Assembly: GCA_948896875.1 (NCBI GenBank)
Contig: CAQUWW010000145.1
Span: 1 to 7,317, forward strand
From: an uncultured Acetatifactor sp.
GTDB taxonomy: Bacteria > Bacillota > Clostridia > Lachnospirales > Lachnospiraceae
Reading direction: 5' to 3'
DNA: 7,317 bases
Under the pieces are notes generated by a model that was given only the letters and a program-made list of their open reading frames with translations, did no database searches and had not been told where the DNA came from. Numbering within the stretch: the stretch's first letter is position 1; each line of letters begins with the position of its first letter. Positions 1 to 6,804 of the stretch are shown in pieces. Both the position numbers and the translations under genes were made by a program.

Positions 1-1
1 C

Positions 2-1336
2 ATGGAGGAGGAAGTGGAGAGCGCCGCTTCTCTCAGGCTGGAAGAGCAGGATATCGAGAAAAAAATTCTGGAAATCAGGAGAGATAAGGAGGAAATTGAA
101 GCAGAGCTTTTATCCAGCGAGGAACAGGAGAAACGAATTCAGGAACAGATCGTAATACTTGGAGAGGAGCTGGAAGAACGAAGAACGGCAGAATCAGAGG
201 CGGCGGCTTCCGTTTCCGAGTGGGACTTAAAGGTAGAGAAGAAGCGGCAGACCCTTGGATTCCAGCAGAGCAATGTGGACCGTATTGCAGGAGAAATGGA
301 AAGGTTTGAGAGCGAGCTGGCAGAAATTCTGCAGGAGCTGGAGGAGAATCGCCGGCAGATGGAGCGCCGGCAGCAAAGCATTGCTGAAATAAAAGAGACA
401 ATCAATGCTTCTTTCCTGGCGCAGAGTGAATCCGAGAGCCAGTTGAAGGAGAACATGACCCGGCGGGAAGAGCTATCGGGCAGGCAGAAGAGCTTTTTTA
501 CCCGGCGGGAGGAGCTTTCCGAGAAACGGTCTGTGCTGGATAAAGAGACCTATCGCCTGAATGCACAGAAGGAAAGAATGGAAGAGTCATTGGAATCTCA
601 GATCAACTATATGTGGGACGAATATGAGATTACGCTGAGTGATGCCGCCGCTATGCGGGATGAGACGTTAACAGACCTGGCTGCTATGAAGAAAGAAATA
701 GCGTCTCTGAGAGATCAGATCAAGAAGCTGGGGGATGTGAACGTGAATGCCATCGAAGATTATAAGAATCTGATGGAACGCTTCACTTTTATGACCACAC
801 AGCGAGATGATCTGGTGGAGGCGGAGAAGACGCTGGAAGGAATCATCGAAGAGCTCGACAGTGCCATGAGGAAGCAGTTCGCGGAAAAATTTGCGGAAAT
901 TGGACGAGAGTTTGACAAAGTGTTCAAAGAGCTTTTCGGTGGGGGAAAAGGAACATTGGAGCTGATCGAGGAGGAAGATATTCTGGAGGCAGGAATCCGG
1001 ATTATTGCGCAGCCGCCGGGGAAAAAGCTGCAGAACATGATGCAGCTTTCCGGAGGTGAGAAAGCTTTGACCGCCATATCTCTGCTTTTTGCCATTCAGA
1101 ATCTGAAACCATCTCCCTTTTGCCTGCTGGACGAGATTGAGGCGGCTTTGGATGATTCCAATGTGGGGAGATTTGCAAAATACTTACATAAGCTGACAAA
1201 AAACACACAGTTTATTGTAATTACGCACAGAAGAGGCACTATGGAACAGGTGGACCGGCTTTATGGAATCACCATGCAGGAAAAAGGAGTTTCCACGTTG
1301 GTAAGCGTAAGCCTGATCGATAAAGATCTGGAATAA
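2..1336 (+). CDS. smc: Chromosome segregation ATPase SMC, C-terminal part (5' end outside window)
   Basis: Only the last 444 residues are present; the reading frame is already open at the left edge, so the methionine at base 2 is probably internal (whole bacterial SMC proteins are near 1,200 residues). Residues 1 to about 235 are almost all charged heptad-like sequence rich in E, K, R and Q, the returning arm of the long antiparallel coiled coil. From about residue 243 (LGDVNVNAIEDYKNL) the chain enters the C-terminal half of the ABC-type head. LSGGEK at 349-354 is the ABC signature, LLDE at 375-378 is Walker B with D377 and the catalytic E378, and ALDDSN just after is the D-loop. A histidine-containing TH-R segment (VITHRRGTMEQ) forms the switch region. 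SMC homodimers with ScpA/ScpB load onto and compact chromosomal DNA in the cytoplasm. The stop codon lies 16 nt before ftsY, so the two are very likely co-transcribed, as in other Firmicutes. Confidence 0.97.
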   Translation: MEEEVESAASLRLEEQDIEKKILEIRRDKEEIEAELLSSEEQEKRIQEQIVILGEELEERRTAESEAAASVSEWDLKVEKKRQTLGFQQSNVDRIAGEMERFESELAEILQELEENRRQMERRQQSIAEIKETINASFLAQSESESQLKENMTRREELSGRQKSFFTRREELSEKRSVLDKETYRLNAQKERMEESLESQINYMWDEYEITLSDAAAMRDETLTDLAAMKKEIASLRDQIKKLGDVNVNAIEDYKNLMERFTFMTTQRDDLVEAEKTLEGIIEELDSAMRKQFAEKFAEIGREFDKVFKELFGGGKGTLELIEEEDILEAGIRIIAQPPGKKLQNMMQLSGGEKALTAISLLFAIQNLKPSPFCLLDEIEAALDDSNVGRFAKYLHKLTKNTQFIVITHRRGTMEQVDRLYGITMQEKGVSTLVSVSLIDKDLE

Positions 1337-1352
1337 TAGATCGGAAGAAGGG

Positions 1353-2300
1353 ATGGCAGGAATGGGAGAAGAGAGAAAAGGATTTTTTACCAGATTAAAA
1401 GAAGGACTTGCGAAGACGAGAAATAATATTGTCAGAGGAATTGATTCTCTGTTCAACGGTTTTTCAGCGATCGATGATGAATTTTATGAGGAACTGGAAG
1501 AGATACTGATTATGGGGGATATTGGAGTCAATGCCACCATGGAAATTGTGTGTCGTCTGAAGGCCCAGGTAAAGGAACTGCATATCAAGGAGCCTCAGGA
1601 GTGCAAGCATCTGCTGATAGAAGGCATCAAAGAGCAGATGCGTGTGGACGAGAATGCCTATGACTTCGAGAAGAAACAGTCCGTGATCATGGTGATCGGT
1701 GTGAATGGGGTGGGGAAAACCACTTCCGTTGGAAAGCTCGCGGGCAAATTTAAGGAGGACGGCAGAAAAGTGCTGATAGCAGCTGCGGATACGTTTCGGG
1801 CAGCTGCCGGCGACCAGCTGGCGGAATGGGCGAGACGGGCCGACGTGCCCGTGGTAGGCGGCAATGAGGGTGCAGACCCGGCCAGTGTGGTCTTCGATGC
1901 GGTGAATGCCGCCAAAGCAAGAGGCGTGGATGTTCTGTTAATTGACACCGCAGGGCGTCTGCATAATAAAAAGAATCTGATGGAAGAATTGCGGAAAATG
2001 AACCGTATCGTGGATAGAGAATTTCCGGATGCGCACAGGGAGAACCTGATTGTACTGGATGGAACCACAGGCCAGAATGCGCTGGTGCAGGCCAGAGAAT
2101 TCGGTGAGGTGGCAGATCTGACAGGAATCATTCTCACGAAAATGGATGGGACAGCCAAAGGAGGCATAGCCGTGGCTATTCAGTCCGAACTGCGTGTTCC
2201 GGTAAAATATATCGGCGTGGGCGAGACCATTGACGATTTACAGAAATTTGATTCGGATGAATTTGTGAACGCACTGTTTGATGTGCGGCAGGATTTGTAA
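1353..2300 (+). CDS. ftsY: Signal recognition particle receptor FtsY
   Basis: 315 residues forming an SRP-type GTPase NG domain, without the long acidic N-terminal A domain of E. coli FtsY; short forms are normal in Gram-positives. The N helical bundle covers about residues 5-95. GTPase motifs in order: P-loop GVNGVGKT at 116-123, the SRP-GTPase insertion-box start DTFRAAA at 146-152, DTAGR (G3) at 198-202, TKMDG (G4, guanine specificity) at 262-266, and the closing GVGETIDDLQKF segment typical of FtsY. The protein binds the Ffh-4.5S RNA complex at the membrane and the two GTPases activate each other to hand ribosomes to the Sec translocon. The start is ambiguous: ATG at 1353 follows GGAAGAAGG almost without a spacer, while an in-frame ATG at 1362 (Met4) has that purine run about 10 nt upstream, a more normal distance. 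The gene follows smc by 16 nt, so coupling to smc translation is likely. Confidence 0.97.
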   Translation: MAGMGEERKGFFTRLKEGLAKTRNNIVRGIDSLFNGFSAIDDEFYEELEEILIMGDIGVNATMEIVCRLKAQVKELHIKEPQECKHLLIEGIKEQMRVDENAYDFEKKQSVIMVIGVNGVGKTTSVGKLAGKFKEDGRKVLIAAADTFRAAAGDQLAEWARRADVPVVGGNEGADPASVVFDAVNAAKARGVDVLLIDTAGRLHNKKNLMEELRKMNRIVDREFPDAHRENLIVLDGTTGQNALVQAREFGEVADLTGIILTKMDGTAKGGIAVAIQSELRVPVKYIGVGETIDDLQKFDSDEFVNALFDVRQDL

Positions 2301-2375
2301 GGAGCACAATTGCCTGCCTTTGGCAATTTGAGCCGCTCGCGCAGCGACTAAAATAAGACTAGGGAGACGAACACA
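2301..2375 (+). repeat. Two overlapping palindromes filling the ftsY-ilvA gap (possible REP-like element)
   Basis: The 75-nt gap has two hairpin-forming units. The first pairs AATTGCC (2308-2314) with GGCAATT (2322-2328) around a 7-nt loop. The second, 2327-2353, pairs TTTGAGCCGCT with AGCGACTAAAA around CGCGC, with two mismatches in eleven positions. The right arm of the first shares two bases with the left arm of the second. A pentamer GACTA recurs at 2346 and 2357, 11 nt apart. No T-tract follows either stem on the + strand, so a classical terminator is not supported. The sequence ends in AGGGAG (2361-2366), the ilvA ribosome binding site, 9 nt before the ATG. Compact GC-cored palindromes between genes resemble REP-type repeats; whether this one is dispersed in the genome cannot be seen from one copy. 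Confidence 0.4.
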
Positions 2376-3614
2376 ATGGATGAAAAGGGAATACTGGAAG
2401 AAGGACTGTCACTGGAGAAATTTGAGGAGGCATCGGAAATCGTAAAGAGAGTCACACTGGAGACAAAGCTGGTGTTCAGCGAGTATCTGAGCGCGAAGAC
2501 CGGGAACAAGGTGTATCTGAAGCCTGAAAATATGCAGCTGACAGGCGCTTATAAGCTGAGGGGCGCATATTATAAAATCAGTACCCTCAGCGAAGAAGAG
2601 CGGAGCAGAGGCCTGATTACCGCTTCCGCGGGAAACCATGCCCAGGGCGTGGCCTATGCGGCGAAGGCTGACGGTGCGAAGGCCGTGATCGTGATGCCCA
2701 CTACCACTCCGTTGATCAAGGTAAACCGCACCAAAAGTTACGGCGCCCAGGTGGTGTTGTACGGGGATGTATATGATGAGGCCTGCACGAAAGCTTATGA
2801 GCTGGCGGAGGAGAACGGTTACACTTTTATTCATCCCTTTGATGATCTGACAGTGGCCACCGGACAGGGGACCGTTGCCATGGAAATTGTCAAGGAGCTG
2901 CCTCTGGTAGATTATATTCTGGTGCCCATCGGAGGAGGCGGTCTGGCCGCAGGCGTTTCCGTACTGGCAAAAATGCTGAATCCGAAGATTAAAGTGATTG
3001 GAGTGGAGCCTGCCGGGGCAAACTGTATGCAGAAGTCCCTTGCGGAAGGGAAAGTGGTGACCCTGCCAAAGGTAAACACCATAGCGGACGGCACGGCGGT
3101 GAAGACGCCGGGAAGCAAGCTGTTTCCCTATCTCCAGGAGAATCTGGACGATATTATCACCGTGGAGGACAGGGAACTGGTGGTCGCCTTCCTTGACATG
3201 GTGGAGAATCATAAGATAGTGGTGGAGAATTCCGGTCTGCTGACTGTCGCGGCATTGAAGCATCTGGATGTGAAAGGGAAAAAGGTGGTATCTATCCTGA
3301 GCGGAGGCAATATGGATGTGACCATCATGTCTTCGGTGGTGCAGCAGGGACTGATCATGCGGGACAGAATCTTTACCATATCCATCCTTTTGCCGGATAA
3401 ACCGGGGGAACTGCACAAAGTGTCCGGTATTATCGCGGGAGTGTCCGGCAACGTGGTCAAGCTGGAGCATAATCAGTTTGTCACCATCAACAGGAATGCC
3501 GCCGTGGAGCTGCGCATTACCATGGAGGCCTTTGGAACAGAACATAAGAATCAGATTATGGAAGCCCTGGAAAAAGAGGGCTACAGTCCGAAGCAGGTGG
3601 CTACAAACATCTGA
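2376..3614 (+). CDS. ilvA: Threonine ammonia-lyase (threonine dehydratase), PLP-dependent, with C-terminal ACT domain
   Basis: 412 residues. Deaminates L-threonine to 2-oxobutyrate and ammonia in the cytoplasm, the entry step to isoleucine or, in catabolic forms, to propionate. The fold-type II PLP core occupies about residues 15-325: Lys60 in GAYKLRGAY is the expected Schiff-base lysine, SAGNH at 84-88 binds substrate, GGGGLAAG at 186-193 is the phosphate-binding glycine loop, and SGGN at 309-312 contacts the pyridine ring. Residues of about 335-410 (starting FTISILLPDKPGELHKV) form one ACT domain. The length fits the 'medium' class of about 400 residues, between E. coli TdcB (about 330, no ACT) and IlvA (514, two ACT-like domains). 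SGGN is the TdcB-type wording of that motif, so sequence alone does not settle biosynthetic versus catabolic use. Ribosome binding site AGGGAG lies 9 nt before the ATG. No T-box or leader peptide fits in the 75-nt gap, so expression may depend on smc-ftsY read-through. Confidence 0.95.
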   Translation: MDEKGILEEGLSLEKFEEASEIVKRVTLETKLVFSEYLSAKTGNKVYLKPENMQLTGAYKLRGAYYKISTLSEEERSRGLITASAGNHAQGVAYAAKADGAKAVIVMPTTTPLIKVNRTKSYGAQVVLYGDVYDEACTKAYELAEENGYTFIHPFDDLTVATGQGTVAMEIVKELPLVDYILVPIGGGGLAAGVSVLAKMLNPKIKVIGVEPAGANCMQKSLAEGKVVTLPKVNTIADGTAVKTPGSKLFPYLQENLDDIITVEDRELVVAFLDMVENHKIVVENSGLLTVAALKHLDVKGKKVVSILSGGNMDVTIMSSVVQQGLIMRDRIFTISILLPDKPGELHKVSGIIAGVSGNVVKLEHNQFVTINRNAAVELRITMEAFGTEHKNQIMEALEKEGYSPKQVATNI

Positions 3615-3725
3615 TTTTGACATGAGGATTTCCACAGACGAGCGGGTCACATGATTCGGATTTTCAGCAAGATGCAGTAAAACATAACGGTTACCGGATG
3701 GGAAAGGGGAAGCGGATATTCTGGT
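3615..3725 (+). other. Intergenic gap between ilvA and the YitT-family gene
   Basis: This 111-nt gap holds no gene and no convincing hairpin plus T-tract, so I see no terminator for ilvA. A perfect -35-like TTGACA sits at 3617-3622, but nothing resembling a -10 lies 15-19 nt downstream. A weaker pair, TTTTCA (3661-3666) and CATAAC (3683-3688) with a 16-nt spacer, matches consensus at four of six positions in each half and is the best promoter candidate here. The downstream purine run AAAGGGGAAG (3703-3712) is the only evident ribosome binding site for the next gene but lies unusually far from its ATG. Confidence 0.3.
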
Positions 3726-4634
3726 ATGAGCAGGCAGGTCAGTGAGCAGAAAAGGAAAGCAGGTTTTGTGGAGAAGAAAACGGGAAAACGTATTATTGCG
3801 GATTATCTGATGATGACACTGGCATCGGGCATTTATGCGGTTGCCGTCAGTCTGTTCCTTGATCCGAATTCTCTGGCGCCGGGCGGTGTCACCGGTATTG
3901 CCATTATTCTGAACCGGATTACAGGCCTGGAGACCGGTACCTGGATGTTCGCAGTCAATATTCCGATCCTGTTGATCGGCACCTGGAAATTTGGGTGGAA
4001 ATTTATACTGTCAACACTGTATTGCACGGCTCTGAGCTCCTATTTTACCAATCTGCTGGCGCCCTTTGGAGCCGTCACCGCCGATCCGCTTCTGGCGGCG
4101 CTGGTAGGCGGCGCGCTGATGGCCACCGGACTGGGACTGATCTTCAAGGCCGGCGCCACCTCCGGGGGAACGGATATCATTGTAAAGCTGCTTCGGCTGA
4201 AATTTCCTCATTTGAAGACAGGCGCTCTGTTTCTGCTGACAGATGCGATTATCGTGACGGCGTCCGCCTTTGTGTTCCAGGATATCGACACGGCGCTGTA
4301 TGCGGGGCTGGTGGTTCTGGTGAACTCTCTGCTGCTGGATGTGGTGCTGTACGGGCGTGACGGCGCGAAAATGCTCTTTATTATCAGTGACAGACACGAG
4401 CGCATTGCGGGACGCATTCTGGAGGAGCTGGACATCGGCGCCACCTATATCTCCGGAAACGGCGCTTACAGCGGGAAGGACAAGAAAGTCATTCTGTGTG
4501 TTGTGAAGAAATATTTATTTCCGAAGGCGGAGGAGGTTGTCCGCCAGGAGGACCCGGACGCCTTTATGATTATCACCAGCGCCACGGAGATTTACGGCGA
4601 GGGCTATAAGAATATTTTCAGCCAGAAGCTGTAG
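3726..4634 (+). CDS. YitT family integral membrane protein (DUF161 plus DUF2179 domains)
   Basis: 302 residues. After a basic cytoplasmic N-terminus (residues 1-23, many K and R) come about six hydrophobic segments, near 25-46, 52-65, 72-90, 92-112, 121-142 and 166-208 (the last probably two helices). The family's paired glycine motifs are present: APGGVTGIA at 51-59 and ATSGGTDII at 144-152, which mark two internal repeats. Residues of about 225-293 are the cytoplasmic DUF2179 domain, recognisable from GAYSGKDKKVILCVV (246-260) and the closing EIYGEGY (288-294). YitT-family proteins are widespread in Firmicutes, often in several copies; their transported substrate, if any, is not established, so I give no function. 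ATG 3726 is the first ATG after an in-frame stop at 3678-3680; a purine-rich site lies about 13-15 nt upstream, so initiation may be weak. Neighbours share strand but no obvious pathway. Confidence 0.92.
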   Translation: MSRQVSEQKRKAGFVEKKTGKRIIADYLMMTLASGIYAVAVSLFLDPNSLAPGGVTGIAIILNRITGLETGTWMFAVNIPILLIGTWKFGWKFILSTLYCTALSSYFTNLLAPFGAVTADPLLAALVGGALMATGLGLIFKAGATSGGTDIIVKLLRLKFPHLKTGALFLLTDAIIVTASAFVFQDIDTALYAGLVVLVNSLLLDVVLYGRDGAKMLFIISDRHERIAGRILEELDIGATYISGNGAYSGKDKKVILCVVKKYLFPKAEEVVRQEDPDAFMIITSATEIYGEGYKNIFSQKL

Positions 4635-4641
4635 ACGAAAG

Positions 4642-4690
4642 CCTGCGCTATATGGCTGTACTGAAACCGCAGGAAATAAGCTGCATATAG
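4642..4690 (+). promoter_or_regulatory. Interleaved inverted repeats upstream of the response regulator
   Basis: Two perfect inverted repeats interlock. CCTGCG (4642-4647) pairs with CGCAGG (4668-4673), and CTATATG (4648-4654) pairs with CATATAG (4684-4690), the latter extendable by GCT/AGC (4655-4657 with 4679-4681) past a two-base bulge. Because the arms alternate, the RNA could form one stem or the other, or conceivably a pseudoknot; as DNA the arms could be protein-binding half sites. There is no T-tract after either stem, so a terminator for the YitT-family gene is not supported. This is a structural observation; no function is shown. Confidence 0.3.
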
Positions 4691-4691
4691 T
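4661..4691 (+). promoter_or_regulatory. Weak promoter candidate for the two-component operon
   Basis: TATAGT at 4686-4691 matches the -10 consensus at five of six positions. The best -35 is CTGAAA (4661-4666), four of six, with a long 19-nt spacer. The -10 overlaps the right arm of the CTATATG/CATATAG inverted repeat, so a protein bound there would interfere with RNA polymerase. Start would be near 4698, leaving a leader of about 75 nt before the response regulator ATG. The spacing is poor, so confidence is low. Confidence 0.25.
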
Positions 4692-4773
4692 ATTTCCCGG
4701 CGGCTTCTGACAGAATAACAGATGGAGAGATTGTTGCACAGGTGTAAAAGGTGAGAACAAGACAGGGTAAGAA

Positions 4774-5448
4774 ATGGCACATAAGATATTGATAGTGGAC
4801 GACGAGAAAATGATGACAGAACTTCTGGAAGATCACCTGCGGGATTGCGGCTATGAGACCTTTGCGGCTAACAGCGCCATGGAGGCGCTTACATTGCTGC
4901 AAAGGCAGCCGGATCTGATCATTCTGGATATCAATATGCCTGGGACGGACGGGCTGGAGCTGTGCAGAAGCATACGCGACCATGTTGTCTGTCCCATTCT
5001 TTTTGTGACGGCCCGGGTGTCGGAGCAGGATAAGATAAACGGCCTCCAGTATGGAGGGGATGATTACATTACAAAGCCTTTCAGTCTGAACGAGCTGTCT
5101 GCCCGGGTGGCGGCCCATCTGCGCCGGGACGAGAGGAACAGGAACAGACCCTCCGTGCTGAACGATGGGGAGCTGATTATCAATCTGTCGGAACGGAAGG
5201 TATGTTGCAGGGGAGAGGAGATTCCCTTTTCCAGGAAAGAATTTGACCTCATTGAATTTCTCATGACAAATGCGGGGCAGGTGTTTGACAGAGAGCATAT
5301 TTACGAGGCTGTCTGGGGCTATGATGCCGAGGGGGACAGCAGCGTTATCAAAGAACATATCCGTAAGATACGGGGGAAGCTGAAAGAGGCCGCGGGACGG
5401 GATTATATCGAGACAGTCTGGGGGGTGGGATACAAATGGAATCGTTGA
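4774..5448 (+). CDS. OmpR/PhoB-family response regulator transcription factor
   Basis: 224 residues in the usual two-domain layout. The receiver domain (about 1-120) has the acidic pair D9/D10, the phospho-acceptor D52 in LDINMPGTDG, switch threonine T79 and the conserved K101 in ITKPF; all key residues are intact. The C-terminal winged helix-turn-helix (about 128-224) shows the family pattern: FSRKEFDLIEFLMTNAG, then REHIYEAVWGYD, then a recognition helix region VIKEHIRKIRGKL, ending in VETVWGVGYKW-like sequence. Such proteins are phosphorylated by the partner kinase and bind tandem direct repeats as dimers. The ribosome binding site AGGG (4764-4767) lies 6 nt before the ATG; a second, stronger-looking purine run (AAAAGGTGAG, 4746-4755) is too far upstream to serve this start. 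The gene overlaps the downstream kinase gene by 13 nt. A likely direct target is the lipoprotein promoter just after the kinase (see 6772-6804). Confidence 0.96.
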   Translation: MAHKILIVDDEKMMTELLEDHLRDCGYETFAANSAMEALTLLQRQPDLIILDINMPGTDGLELCRSIRDHVVCPILFVTARVSEQDKINGLQYGGDDYITKPFSLNELSARVAAHLRRDERNRNRPSVLNDGELIINLSERKVCCRGEEIPFSRKEFDLIEFLMTNAGQVFDREHIYEAVWGYDAEGDSSVIKEHIRKIRGKLKEAAGRDYIETVWGVGYKWNR

Positions 5449-6776
5449 AAAGGAAAAATGTATCTCTAAGAGGCTTTTTTCTGATTATCGTTTTTACCGT
5501 TTTTTTCGGTGTGGTCCTGTTGTCCGGCCTGACCATCTGGGGATGTACGGCGTTTCGCCACTGGCTTCTGCCGGATCCGGACGCCGCCTATCTGACGGTG
5601 GAGCAGATATACTCGGACGGCACCACCACCACTTCTTCTTACCTGCTGGAGTATGGGGAAGCAGCGAAGCTGCCTCAGCTGCTCGTTGAAGAATCTTATG
5701 TGGATGGAAATGAGGCAGAAGGAGTGAAGCTTTCGGAAGAATATGAGGGGGACCAGGTGCGGATAGCAGGCCCAACGGCGGATACCTCCTATTCCATTCA
5801 GAAACTGGAGCAGGGATACGATACTCTGACACCGAAGCGGAAGCTTGCCAGGCGGCTCAGCGGCGCCGCGCAGGTTTTTGTTCCGGGGGTACTTTCCATC
5901 GGCGGAATTTTGTTCTGCGGATTTTATTTTTACAGAAAGCGATTGGCGATACCGATCAGGTTATTGACGGATGCCACGGCCCGGATTGCGGAGCAGAATC
6001 TGGATTTTACGCTGGAATATGCAACGGAAGATGAAATGGGAGATCTGTGCAGGTCCTTTGAGACCATGCGCATAGAACTGGCGGAGAATAACAAAGCCAT
6101 GTGGGAGATGGTGGAACAGCGAAGGACCATGCAGGCCTCCATCGCCCATGACCTGCGCAATCCTATCGCCATAGTGGAAGGATACACGGAGTATCTGCAG
6201 CTGAACCTGCCGGAGGGAAAGTTAAGCCCGGAGAAGACGGAGCGGATTGTCCGGAATCTGAATCTGGCGGCAAAACGGCTGGAGCGGTATACGGAGTCAG
6301 TGCGGCGGCTGAACCAGCTGGAGGACATGGAAATTGTGAGGCAGGAGATTCCTTCCGGAGAACTTGTGGGAAGAATCTGTGACGACCTGGAAATGATGGC
6401 CGGAAAAGGCGGGATTACCTTGCAGACTCATTCTACTGTGCCGGAGCAGACCCTGTGGGCGGACACCGGCATACTCAGCCGCATTCTGGAAAATGTGTTC
6501 GAGAACGCCCTCCGTTTCGCAGAGCGGAAGGTTTCCGTTGACTTTGCCCTGCGGGAGAGAAAGCTGGAGATTCTGGTACGGGACGATGGGAAAGGCTTTC
6601 CGGAAGAAATGCTTGGGAAGGAATGGAAGAATCGGTTCCCGGGTACCAGGGAGGACGGACACCTGGGGCTGGGACTGGCCATCAGTCGAACACTCAGCGA
6701 AAAGCATGGAGGCAGCCTGCGGTTGGGGAATCAGAAGCCTCAGGGGGCGGAAGTGAAAATCATTTTGGAAGTTTGA
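5436..6776 (+). CDS. Membrane sensor histidine kinase, partner of the upstream response regulator
   Basis: 446 residues with all kinase boxes. A first membrane helix at about 13-36 and a second at about 147-166 enclose an extracytoplasmic region of about 105 residues that I do not recognise; it is acidic and rich in Tyr, Ser and Thr. A HAMP linker follows (about 166-220, RLAIPIRLLTDATARIAEQN). The HisKA domain carries the phospho-accepting H238 in SIAHDLRNPIAIVEGYTEYL. The ATP-binding domain has N353 and N357 in the N box (RILENVFENALRFA), DDGKGF (383-388, G1) and GHLGLGLAIS (408-417, G2). It should autophosphorylate on H238 and pass the phosphate to D52 of the regulator. The ATG lies inside the regulator's last codons in another frame (13-nt overlap), with GGTGGGA (5424-5430) 5 nt upstream, which indicates translational coupling and fixed stoichiometry. 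The external stimulus cannot be predicted from the sequence. Confidence 0.95.
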   Translation: MESLKRKNVSLRGFFLIIVFTVFFGVVLLSGLTIWGCTAFRHWLLPDPDAAYLTVEQIYSDGTTTTSSYLLEYGEAAKLPQLLVEESYVDGNEAEGVKLSEEYEGDQVRIAGPTADTSYSIQKLEQGYDTLTPKRKLARRLSGAAQVFVPGVLSIGGILFCGFYFYRKRLAIPIRLLTDATARIAEQNLDFTLEYATEDEMGDLCRSFETMRIELAENNKAMWEMVEQRRTMQASIAHDLRNPIAIVEGYTEYLQLNLPEGKLSPEKTERIVRNLNLAAKRLERYTESVRRLNQLEDMEIVRQEIPSGELVGRICDDLEMMAGKGGITLQTHSTVPEQTLWADTGILSRILENVFENALRFAERKVSVDFALRERKLEILVRDDGKGFPEEMLGKEWKNRFPGTREDGHLGLGLAISRTLSEKHGGSLRLGNQKPQGAEVKIILEV

Positions 6777-6783
6777 CCAAAAT
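6762..6783 (+). terminator. AT-rich hairpin over the kinase stop codon (weak terminator candidate)
   Basis: ATTTTGG (6762-6768) pairs perfectly with CCAAAAT (6777-6783) around an 8-nt loop that contains the kinase stop codon. The following bases are T-rich (6784-6799), as in an intrinsic terminator, but the stem has only two G-C pairs and the tract is interrupted, so any termination would be inefficient. The hairpin also overlaps the direct repeats of the downstream promoter, so the symmetry may be a by-product of that site. Confidence 0.25.
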
Positions 6784-6804
6784 TTGACTTTTATATTTTA
6801 AGAT
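6772..6804 (+). promoter_or_regulatory. PhoB-type direct-repeat box and -10 element driving the lipoprotein gene
   Basis: Two 11-bp units stand head to tail: TTTGACCAAAA (6772-6782) and TTTGACTTTTA (6783-6793). Each has the same TTTGAC core and an A/T-rich tail. TAAGAT (6799-6804), four of six matches to a -10, begins exactly ten nt after the second TTTGAC core. OmpR/PhoB-family activators bind 11-bp direct repeats, and in the classic pho box the repeat pair replaces the -35 about 10 bp upstream of the -10. The predicted start is near G6811, giving a leader of about 36 nt. An OmpR-family regulator is encoded just upstream, which makes it the natural candidate binder, but that is inference. 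A conventional reading using TTGACT (6784-6789) as -35 finds no -10 at 17 nt. Confidence 0.45.

Noticed and set aside
3617..3622. Perfect -35-like TTGACA just after the ilvA stop
   Set aside because: No -10-like hexamer lies 15-19 nt downstream, and there is only one TTTGAC core, so neither a standard promoter nor the paired repeat seen at 6772 is present.
2409..3650. A 413-codon open frame antisense to almost the whole of ilvA
   Set aside because: Its product is His/Gln/Leu-rich without domain patterns, no ribosome binding site suits it, and the + strand frame is an unmistakable PLP enzyme. It results from codon bias leaving few stop codons on the opposite strand.
4705..4715. Perfect 11-bp palindrome TTCTGACAGAA before the response regulator
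   Set aside because: Five-bp arms around one base are common by chance, and no promoter element or second copy stands next to it.
4648..5358. A 236-codon open frame antisense to the response regulator and its leader
   Set aside because: The overlapping + strand gene has every conserved receiver and DNA-binding residue; the antisense product shows no recognisable domain.
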